40,386 nt of DNA from Bacteroidota bacterium. Its GTDB lineage: Bacteria > Bacteroidota > Bacteroidia > Cytophagales > Cyclobacteriaceae. How positions within the stretch are numbered: position 1 is the first letter of the stretch; each line of letters starts with the position of its first letter. A program made the translations under genes and the position numbers. The notes under the pieces were generated by a model. The model saw only the letters and a program-made list of their open reading frames with translations, had not been told where the DNA came from and did no database searches. Where the stretch lies: contig JABDGP010000024.1 of NCBI GenBank assembly GCA_013285945.1, forward strand, positions 1-40,386, given 5' to 3'. Shown here piece after piece: positions 34,576 through 40,386 of the stretch.

Positions 34576-35229
34576 ATGATTGACAACAGGTGCAGCGATA
34601 GCCATTTGGTTTCGCTCTATCAGATCGGTAACGAGGAAGCTTTCGAAATGCTGCTTCATAGGCACAAATCAAGGGTTTATACCTCCATTTATTTAATTGT
34701 AAAAGACCGCTACGTAGCAGAAGATTTGCTGCAAGACACATTTATTAAAGCTGTAAATGTGATTAAAAGCGGCCGTTACAATGAAGAAGGGAAATTTATG
34801 CCTTGGCTTAGCCGAATAGCCCATAACCTTGCCATTGACCATTTTCGCAGTCGCAAACGCCACCCACAAGTAACTTTGGAGGATGGTAGCCGCCTTTTTG
34901 ACTCGATGGAGTTTGCCGAGGATTCTTTTGAAACAATTCAACTACAACAGGATACCAAAAGCCGGTTGCGCTCGTTGATAAAAGACCTGCCCCAAGAGCA
35001 AAAAGAAGTGTTGATTATGCGTCATTATTTACAAATGAGTTTTCAGGAGATTGCAGATCATACGGAGGTGAGTATCAATACTGCGCTGGGTAGGATGCGG
35101 TATGCGCTGATCAATTTGCGTAAAAAGATGTCTACAAATATTAATGCCTATGATAAAAACGTTTACCCAACACGATCTGATGAGGCGCCTTTACCTCGAA
35201 ACCTCGGAAGAGGAGACAAAGGAGATTGA
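34576..35229 (+). CDS. RpoE-type ECF RNA polymerase sigma factor
   Basis: This 217-residue sigma-70 family protein of the extracytoplasmic-function type. The ATG at 34576 (MIDNRCSDSHLVSLYQIGNEEAF) is preferred over upstream non-ATG starts. Region 2 runs from AFEMLLHRHKSRVYTSIYLI through DLLQDTFIKAVNVI to WLSRIAHNLAIDHFRSRKR. Region 4 contains LPQEQKEVLIMRHYLQMSFQEIADHTEVSINTALGRMRYAL, a helix-turn-helix that reads -35-like elements. The last 35 residues after NLRKKM are not sigma-like and are encoded where the next gene overlaps. Target genes are unknown. It has a good candidate promoter with a possible operator, suggesting regulated expression. Confidence 0.92.
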   Translation: MIDNRCSDSHLVSLYQIGNEEAFEMLLHRHKSRVYTSIYLIVKDRYVAEDLLQDTFIKAVNVIKSGRYNEEGKFMPWLSRIAHNLAIDHFRSRKRHPQVTLEDGSRLFDSMEFAEDSFETIQLQQDTKSRLRSLIKDLPQEQKEVLIMRHYLQMSFQEIADHTEVSINTALGRMRYALINLRKKMSTNINAYDKNVYPTRSDEAPLPRNLGRGDKGD

Positions 35230-35380
35230 TAAGGCCCTGCTATGCGACAGCGAATTGCAACGCCAGTATAAGGAAATGGTGGCAATGAAAAAGCAAATGG
35301 ATGAAATTCAATTGAATCCTTCTGATGCTGTCATCAAAAACATTCTCCACTATGCTCAAGGACTTCAGGAGCATAGTTAG
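35150..35380 (+). CDS. Small anti-sigma-like protein overlapping the sigma gene
   Basis: This 76-residue protein starts at ATG 35150 (or 35144, two residues longer). The sequence MIKTFTQHDLMRRLYLETSEEETKEIDKALLCDSELQRQYKEM resembles the N-terminal sigma-binding helices of Bacteroidota anti-sigma factors, which often carry LYxETSxEExxEIxxAL. There is no transmembrane segment and no zinc-binding His/Cys set, so if it is an anti-sigma it is soluble. It overlaps the sigma gene by 80 bases in another frame, which implies translational coupling. A terminator follows directly. Confidence 0.72.
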   Translation: MIKTFTQHDLMRRLYLETSEEETKEIDKALLCDSELQRQYKEMVAMKKQMDEIQLNPSDAVIKNILHYAQGLQEHS

Positions 35381-35401
35381 CAAAATGAGCTGAAATGCCT
35401 C

Positions 35402-35426
35402 AAAGCCCCAAAATGGGGCTTTTTTT
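35402..35426 (+). terminator. Terminator after the sigma/anti-sigma-like pair
   Basis: AAAGCCCCA (35402-35410) and TGGGGCTTT (35414-35422) form a perfect 9-bp stem with a 3-base loop, ending in a T-run to 35426. Confidence 0.9.
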
Positions 35427-35623
35427 ATCCCCTTAAACTGTAAGTTGCTTATTATGTGACGGTAAGAGCACTCAACCGTTATCTATGCTTTTATACCCTG
35501 CCCTCACCAAATTATTGACTAATGAAAGAAACATTACCTCCCTGTTGTTTTTGTGTGAATTGCACAGTTAGCCCTTGAACCACAGCTAATTGTTTTCCGT
35601 TATTTGTATAACCACTACGAAAA

Positions 35624-35830
35624 ATGAAAAATTCACCTAAACTGGCTATCCTTCAAAGTTTGGATACCATGGATCAGGTACAAATGGAGAATGTCCTGTT
35701 GTACATCAGGGAGATTCTGCAGCAGCCTGCTCACGTGGATTACAAGAACTTTAAAAAGGAAGCTTTGAAACAGATCCGCAAGGCGCTGCGACAAAGCAAA
35801 ACTTCTCAGGGTCTGCAACTGACAGCCTGA
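35624..35830 (+). CDS. Small hypothetical protein
   Basis: This 68-residue predicted helical protein begins MKNSPKLAILQSLDTMDQVQ, continues VLLYIREILQQ and ends in a basic helix (FKKEALKQIRKALRQSK). The first half resembles small Bacteroidota proteins with a LDxMxxxQxxxVLxYI pattern, whose function I do not know. The reading frame is good and the ATG follows an A-rich stretch (ACGAAAAATG). The 193 bases before it, back to the terminator, show no clear promoter. Confidence 0.6.
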   Translation: MKNSPKLAILQSLDTMDQVQMENVLLYIREILQQPAHVDYKNFKKEALKQIRKALRQSKTSQGLQLTA

Positions 35831-35951
35831 GGTAGCCTAAAGTGCCTTTCAAAATACAAGTGATTTCACTTGCGAGAAAAGTTATCCCTTAAAAATTCTG
35901 GCTTTAAAAAATAGTTAACTGAAGGTTAACTCATTGATGATAAATCAAAGA

Positions 35952-36161
35952 CTAATTATCGTCTTTGTCCTTATCCTTGTCTTTGAAGTACTTGTCTTCA
36001 TCAAACTCTTCGGTCTTTTTTACTGCAGGCCCGATTTCCAAGATTCTAAATTCGGTACGTCTGTTTTTCTGCCTGCCTATCGGGTTATCAGTCCCGTCGG
36101 GATTTGTGTTTCTTGCGATTGGCACACTTTCGCCATATCCTTTTGCTTCGAGGCGCTTAGG
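35952..36161 (-). pseudogene. In-frame remainder of the PorE-like OmpA domain after a TAA codon
   Basis: Directly after the TAA at 36162-36164 the same frame continues for 69 residues to a TAG at 35952-35954. It reads PKRLEAKGYGESVPIA, then GRQKNRRTEFRILEIG, the exact C-terminal half expected of an OmpA peptidoglycan-binding domain (RxxxxGYGE and NRRxEF). A tail rich in Lys and Asp (KDKDKDKDD) follows. So the stop codon splits one original gene of 670 residues counted from the ATG at 37964. A single base change would restore sense (for example TCA or GAA to TAA). Confidence 0.85.
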
Positions 36162-37964
36162 TTAAATTCCCTTTCGGATCAAATAATTTACCGTGCTTTC
36201 GGCTCTGCGCTGTGAAAGCTCAATATTATAAGCATCAGAGGCGACACTATCGGTGTGCGAACCCATTTCAATTTTTATCTCGGGATTGTCGTTGAGTAAC
36301 TGCACCAACTTGTCAAGCTCATGTGCTGCTTCGGGATTGATGTCTGCTTTGTTGTAAGCAAAGTAAATGTTCTTAAGAACAAACGTGAGGTTTTTTGCTT
36401 TCTTGTCGAGGATAAGCACCGTGTCGAGTGTGATGTTGGTGACTAATTCCTTCAGTGACTCCAAAGGCACCGATTTACCATGGGTTGTATACGTTTGGCG
36501 CTTCACCAAATAACCATCGCGCTCTCCAAGCAAAAAGTAGTATTCATCAGCGTAAACACGGAACAAAAACTTTCCATCATTTCCGGTGGTAAAGTCTTGC
36601 ATCACGTCACCATCGCTACCAAGCAAGGAAATTTTGGTGTCTGGTAAAATTTCACGTGTACTGTCTTTTCGCAAAGCGTAAGTTACCCCTTGCAAATAAT
36701 AGTTGACAACTCGCAAATTGGGGTCGTCATTCACGAAAGTGTAAATATCATCATCACCTTTTCCGTTTTCGCGATTTGAAGTAAAAAACCCGCGATCTGG
36801 TTTGAATAAAAACATACCAAAATCATCGCCTGTAGAATTCATTGTAGGCCCCAGGTTCTCTATCACATTTTTTCCGTTGGCGCGGTTCACTACAAACAGA
36901 TCCAGCATGCCGTAACCGGGGTGACCGTCAGAAGAAAAGTAAAGCTTACTGTTCTCGGCCACGTAAGGAAACAACTCATCACCTCCAGTGTTGATATCGG
37001 GTCCGAGGTTTTTCACTTTACCAAAACGTCCGCGACTGTCCATTTGCGCAGAGTATAAATCGAGACCACCGTAGCCTCCTTTTCTGTTTGAAGAAAAATA
37101 AAGGGTTCGTCCGTCCGGGCTCAAAGCCGGTGTTGATTCCCACGAGTTGGGCTGATTGACATTGATTGGAACCGGGTCTGACCACTGCCCGTTGCGGAAT
37201 CGCGAAAGAAAAAGATCAACGTCACTTCCACCTTTGCGCTTCCCTGAATTGCCGCGGGCAAAAATCATCAGTTTGCCATCGGGTGTAAAAGTGATGCAGC
37301 CTGTATTTACATTTTGAAGGTTGATATTTGAAGGCAGGGTTTTTAAAGTAGCAATGTCAACATTAGCGCCTTTTGTATCGACTTGGTACAGATCTGTAAA
37401 AGGCGTGCCCGAGGCTTCATAAATTCTGGCGTTGGTGCGGGATGAGGCAAAATACAATTCACTGTTGGAATAAGCGGGAGCATATTCTGCAAATGGCGTA
37501 TTGAGTGCATCAAGATTTTTTACACGGTAATAGTCCTTTTTGCTTGTCAGATTTGTCAGATAATCCAGACCCTTGAGCTCTTTTCCTACCCTATCTTTAA
37601 GTTTTTCGTCTTCCGTACTTGCAGCAAGGTTATCCAATTCTTTTTTGGCTTCCTCGTATTTGCCGTTGGCTTGCAGCGCTTTGGCATAGTACAAGCCTAC
37701 CGAATCCTTTTTTGTACCACGTCCTTTGGCCTTGGCATAAAAAGGTTCTGCATCCTTTATCCGGTTAGAAAGTCGGTATGATTCAGCGACGAAATAATTC
37801 GCTTTGGGATTGTTGGGTTGTCGTGCCAAAACACCTTTGTAATAGGAAATTACCTTTTGGTATTTGGCATATTTGAATGCTTGCTGAGCCTTTTTTTCGG
37901 GACTGCAAGATGCCACTGTAATGGCTGTGGCAAAAAGTAGAAACCTGAGCTTAGTCGATGGCAT
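36162..37964 (-). CDS. PorE-like lipoprotein: TPR, PD40 propeller, regulatory domain, OmpA domain cut by stop
   Basis: This is a 600-residue lipoprotein with lipobox VASC (MPSTKLRFLLFATAITVASC). The ATG at 37964 is preferred over an upstream TTG. Order: TPR repeats (about 20-130), PD40-type propeller (CITFTPDGKLMIFARG, PALSPDGRTLYFSSNRKGGYGGLDLY, SKLYFSSDGHPGYGMLDLF), a carboxypeptidase-regulatory-like beta domain (PDTKISLLGSDGD), then OmpA-like sequence (IYFAYNKADINPEAAHEL, EMGSHTDS, ELSQRRAESTVNYLIRKGI). This is the architecture of PorE, a peptidoglycan-anchored component of the type IX secretion system, but many Bacteroidota paralogues share it. A TAA interrupts the OmpA domain, and the rest lies in frame beyond it. 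Confidence 0.85.
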   Translation of the reverse strand: MPSTKLRFLLFATAITVASCSPEKKAQQAFKYAKYQKVISYYKGVLARQPNNPKANYFVAESYRLSNRIKDAEPFYAKAKGRGTKKDSVGLYYAKALQANGKYEEAKKELDNLAASTEDEKLKDRVGKELKGLDYLTNLTSKKDYYRVKNLDALNTPFAEYAPAYSNSELYFASSRTNARIYEASGTPFTDLYQVDTKGANVDIATLKTLPSNINLQNVNTGCITFTPDGKLMIFARGNSGKRKGGSDVDLFLSRFRNGQWSDPVPINVNQPNSWESTPALSPDGRTLYFSSNRKGGYGGLDLYSAQMDSRGRFGKVKNLGPDINTGGDELFPYVAENSKLYFSSDGHPGYGMLDLFVVNRANGKNVIENLGPTMNSTGDDFGMFLFKPDRGFFTSNRENGKGDDDIYTFVNDDPNLRVVNYYLQGVTYALRKDSTREILPDTKISLLGSDGDVMQDFTTGNDGKFLFRVYADEYYFLLGERDGYLVKRQTYTTHGKSVPLESLKELVTNITLDTVLILDKKAKNLTFVLKNIYFAYNKADINPEAAHELDKLVQLLNDNPEIKIEMGSHTDSVASDAYNIELSQRRAESTVNYLIRKGI

Positions 37965-38008
37965 GAAAATGTAATTTCGCAAGTGGAGTAAAATTACAAA
38001 TAAACGTG

Positions 38009-38512
38009 TTATGCAGATAACGCATTTTTAGGCAAATATTTTGCTAACCAGGTTTTTTCTACGGGCGTTTTCCACTGGGTATCAAAATTGCTTTTGTCGG
38101 CCACCAGGTTATTGAAGGTTATTGTGGAGGCCGAAAAAGTGCCAGATTGAAACAAGGCATTTATGTCTTTAATAGGGTGAATGTTAATTCTTCCTTCGGT
38201 GAAAAAGGCGATTTTGGTTCTATCAAATAATTCAATACCCAATTCAGCCCCGATTCCTTTTAACGTCCGCACTGATCCGTCAATAGAACAGCCGCTTGCA
38301 CCAGCCGCGGTTTCATCTACTGCCAGAATGATAAAATGATTAAATTCTATTCGGAAAGATGCTTTAAGAGGGTTTCCATGGGCCACCCATTTGGTACAGA
38401 AATCATTCAGTTCCTCGGAAATAGTAATTTCCTCATTCGGAGAAAACCGGCGATCAGACTGGTAAATCCAAACGCGAGAGTAACCCGGCAATTCATTAAA
38501 TGGAACGTACAT
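38009..38512 (-). CDS. Conserved Bacteroidota protein of unknown function
   Basis: This 167-residue protein begins MYVPFNELPGYSRVWIYQSDR. It belongs to a group common in Bacteroidota that databases often label ABC transporter ATPase, but I see no Walker A, signature or Walker B motif, so that label is not supported. It contains alternating beta segments (ASFRIEFNHFIILAVDE, ELGIELFDRTKIAFFTEG) and a Trp-rich end (TQWKTPVEKTWLAKYLP). No signal peptide. It lies 78 bases downstream of the Fe-S-binding gene on the same strand. Confidence 0.82.
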   Translation of the reverse strand: MYVPFNELPGYSRVWIYQSDRRFSPNEEITISEELNDFCTKWVAHGNPLKASFRIEFNHFIILAVDETAAGASGCSIDGSVRTLKGIGAELGIELFDRTKIAFFTEGRINIHPIKDINALFQSGTFSASTITFNNLVADKSNFDTQWKTPVEKTWLAKYLPKNALSA

Positions 38513-38590
38513 CAGATAATATTTTATTGACTCGATAATTCCGAATGAAGCATACTTCTAAACGAAATCCGGCAATTTAAAATTCAATTT

Positions 38591-39364
38591 TTAAAGAGCT
38601 TCGGCAATTAGCTCTGCAATGTCTTTCACTTTCACTTCATTTTCTTTCTCCTTGTTTTTTACACCATCGGTCATCATTGTCATACAAAACGGACAGGCAA
38701 CGGCTATTGTTGGTGCACCGGTTGCTAGAGCTTCTTCAGAACGGGATATGTTGATGTCGCTTTTCCCTTTTTCAGGCTCCTTGAACATTTGCGCTCCACC
38801 AGCTCCACAGCAAAGACCGGTAGTCCGGCATCGTTTCATTTCCACCAAGTCGGCATCAAGTGCTTGCAACACACTACGAGGAGCTTCATAAATATTGTTG
38901 GCTCGGCCGAGATAACATGAATCGTGGTACGTGATTTTTTTTCCTTTGAACGATCCGCCTTCTATTTTTATTTTTCCTTCGCTGATTAATTGCTGTAAAA
39001 AGGTAGAGTGATGAATGACTTCATAATTTCCACCCAGTTCGGGGTATTCGTTTTTTAATGTGTTGAAACAATGTGGGCAAGCGGTGACAATTTTCTTGAT
39101 GTTGTAATTATTTAACACCTGAATATTGTTCATGGCCTGCATCTGGAAAAGAAATTCGTTGCCTGCTCTGCGGGCAGGATCGCCTGTACAGGTTTCTTCG
39201 GTGCCGAGTACGGCAAATTTGGTTTGAGTCGCATTTAAGATTTTAACAAAGGCTTTGGTGACACGCTTTGCGCGGTCGTCAAACGATCCGGCACAGCCTA
39301 CCCAAAATAAAACTTCCGGGCTTTCTCCTTTTGCGGCCATTTCGGCCATTGTCGGTGCGTTCAT
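38591..39364 (-). CDS. HdrB-like (Fe-S)-binding protein with two CCG domains
   Basis: This 257-residue cytoplasmic protein has two cysteine-rich (CCG) domains, as in HdrB, GlpC and LutA-type electron-transfer subunits. The cysteine sets are FWVGCAGSFD, TACPHCFNTL and YHDSCYLGR, then RCRTTGLCCGAGGAQMF and AVACPFCMTMM. These bind iron-sulfur clusters. In Bacteroidota this gene follows a membrane Fe-S oxidoreductase, and here the C-terminal tail of that oxidoreductase ends nine bases upstream. Together they are thought to pass electrons between a quinone-side membrane subunit and a cytosolic partner; the real donor and acceptor are unknown. Confidence 0.9.
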   Translation of the reverse strand: MNAPTMAEMAAKGESPEVLFWVGCAGSFDDRAKRVTKAFVKILNATQTKFAVLGTEETCTGDPARRAGNEFLFQMQAMNNIQVLNNYNIKKIVTACPHCFNTLKNEYPELGGNYEVIHHSTFLQQLISEGKIKIEGGSFKGKKITYHDSCYLGRANNIYEAPRSVLQALDADLVEMKRCRTTGLCCGAGGAQMFKEPEKGKSDINISRSEEALATGAPTIAVACPFCMTMMTDGVKNKEKENEVKVKDIAELIAEAL

Positions 39365-39373
39365 AATTCTTGT

Positions 39374-39502
39374 TTAATCTTTAGCCCAGTTAAAACGATC
39401 GATTGGTGCAAATTTCCAGGGCGCGAAACTAGTCTCAATATTTTGAAACATTGAATTCCACTGCGCAGGCGAGCCACTTTCTTCCATGGCCACATACCTT
39501 CG
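39374..39502 (-). pseudogene. Detached C-terminal tail of the membrane Fe-S oxidoreductase
   Basis: On the minus strand, from 39502 to the TAA at 39374-39376, the frame reads RRYVAMEESGSPAQWNS, then MFQNIETSFAPWKF and IDRFNWAKD. This is the usual C terminus of Bacteroidota Fe-S oxidoreductases of the kind that begins on the plus strand at 39514. It sits nine bases before the ATG of the HdrB-like gene, its normal place. Upstream of the first Arg the frame no longer matches the family. The body of the protein is therefore missing from this strand. Confidence 0.82.
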
Positions 39503-39513
39503 GTCAAAAGAAA

Positions 39514-40386
39514 ATGTTCAAGCGGATAGTGCCGGCATCACTGCATTTCCTGATTTACATTGGCTTTCTGGTTATCAATCTTGAGGTGCTTGAATTTGTC
39601 ATCGATGGCATCTTTGGCACTCACCGAATTTTCGCTCCCTACCTCGGCAGTTTTTATCACTTATTGATGAATGTCTTCGAGTTTTTGGCAATTGGCGTAC
39701 TGATCGCCTGTTTGTCTTTTCTTATTCGAAGAAATGTCCTCAAAGTAGCACGCTTCCGGTCGACTGAGATGACTGCGTGGCCCCGACTAGATGCTAACCT
39801 TATCTTAATCACAGAAATTATTCTGATGTGCGCCATTCTTACAATGAACGCGAGTGACCAAATTCTTCAGACCCAAAGCGAGCACTATATCAAAACCGGT
39901 TCGTTATTTTTCAGTTCGTTTCTAGCACCAGCACTCCAGGGTATTGGTACACCAACATTGATAATCATTGAGCGCTTCTGCTGGTGGTTTCACATTATCG
40001 GCATTTTGGGGTTTACCATTTACATCACATACTCAAAGCATCTTCATATTTTCATGGCCTTCCCCAATACCTATTATTCCAAATTGGAGGCCAAAGGTCA
40101 CATCAACAACATGCCGGTAGTTACCAACGAGGTAAAATCCATGCTTGGCCTTGCGCCTGCACCTACTGCAGCCGCAGAACCCGGAAGGTTTGGTGCCAAA
40201 GACATCAATGATTTAAGCTGGAATAATTTGATGGCTGCATATTCCTGTACCGAATGTGGCCGCTGCACCAGCGAATGCCCCGCTAATCTTACCGGCAAAA
40301 AACTTTCACCGCGCAAGATTATGATGGACACCCGCGACCGCATGGAGGAAGTAGGCAAAAGCCTTCAGGCAGGTGGCAAGGGATTT
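39514..40386 (+). CDS. Membrane Fe-S oxidoreductase (HdrD-like), N-terminally truncated body, runs off the window
   Basis: The plus-strand frame is open from 39433; family similarity starts at FGQKKMFKR (39499 onward) and continues to the window end. It shows four membrane helices (IVPASLHFLIYIGFLVINLE, LLMNVFEFLAIGVLIACLSF, LDANLILITEIILMCAILTM, WWFHIIGILGFTIYITYSKH) and the first ferredoxin-type cluster motif CTECGRCTSECPAN from 40246. Homologues have about 65 more residues, including another membrane helix, before GQKKM; these are absent. ATG 39514 is the first ATG in the frame and TTG 39451 an alternative, but neither restores the missing helix. The protein belongs with the HdrB-like neighbour in electron transfer. 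Confidence 0.82.
   Translation, partial: MFKRIVPASLHFLIYIGFLVINLEVLEFVIDGIFGTHRIFAPYLGSFYHLLMNVFEFLAIGVLIACLSFLIRRNVLKVARFRSTEMTAWPRLDANLILITEIILMCAILTMNASDQILQTQSEHYIKTGSLFFSSFLAPALQGIGTPTLIIIERFCWWFHIIGILGFTIYITYSKHLHIFMAFPNTYYSKLEAKGHINNMPVVTNEVKSMLGLAPAPTAAAEPGRFGAKDINDLSWNNLMAAYSCTECGRCTSECPANLTGKKLSPRKIMMDTRDRMEEVGKSLQAGGKGF

Noticed and set aside
35934..36215. A 93-codon plus-strand frame after the small hypothetical gene
   Set aside because: The minus strand here carries the second half of the OmpA domain in frame with the PorE-like gene, so the plus-strand frame is a shadow.
38009..38512. Labelling the 167-residue protein an ABC transporter ATPase
   Set aside because: The name is common in databases for this group, but no Walker A, signature or Walker B motif can be seen.

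Overview
The window reads as chromosome of a Bacteroidota bacterium, most likely of the order Cytophagales. Four things point there: secreted proteins with short signal peptides ending in Ala-Gln, a PorE-like TPR/propeller/OmpA lipoprotein, a cysteine-poor DksA/TraR protein with a Lys/Ala tail, and candidate promoters of the TTTG-N19-TAnnTTTG type. Shine-Dalgarno motifs are weak or absent and several genes start with TTG or GTG. Genes are densely packed, with two convergent gene ends only 1 to 2 bases apart. I see no tRNA, rRNA, CRISPR array, insertion sequence or phage gene, so this is core chromosome rather than an accessory island.

Layout. 1-364: 3' end of a glutamate dehydrogenase gene. 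529-8580: five tandem TldD/PmbA-family genes in the order D-D-E-D-E, in two transcription units separated by a terminator. All three D proteins begin with a twin-arginine-like RRDF leader, and the E proteins have none. 8682-13138: an AMP-forming acyl-CoA ligase divergent from polA, whose proofreading domain has lost its catalytic residues. 13220-18558: a co-directional run of PadR regulator, FtsX/MacB-type permease, small alpha/beta hydrolase, EamA transporter and an ion-channel-like membrane protein without a recognisable selectivity filter. 18560-25697: uvrA and a lamin-tail-domain secreted protein on the minus strand, divergent from asd-lemA across a 49-base spacer with a symmetric pair of -7-like boxes. 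25869-30732: small secreted proteins (NTF2-like, TPR, amidohydrolase, a diverged transglycosylase-like protein and an unknown). 30911-33840: rluB-type pseudouridine synthase, scpB and the DksA-like protein. 33996-35830: an acidic hypothetical protein, an ECF sigma factor overlapping a small anti-sigma-like gene, and a small ORF. 35952-40386: the PorE-like gene, a conserved Bacteroidota hypothetical protein, and an Fe-S electron-transfer pair.

The two most striking observations are lesions near the right end. The PorE-like gene has an in-frame TAA inside its OmpA domain, and the missing 69 residues remain readable in the same frame. The membrane Fe-S oxidoreductase gene is split. Its C-terminal tail lies on the minus strand directly before its usual partner gene, while the body of the protein runs on the plus strand from a sharp junction at about 39499-39502. 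This is either an intragenic inversion or an assembly chimera. The strongest functional hypothesis concerns the TldD/E cluster: metalloprotease subunits with Tat-like leaders and leaderless E partners suggest export of the folded complex by a hitchhiker route, with a possible change in the third metal ligand.
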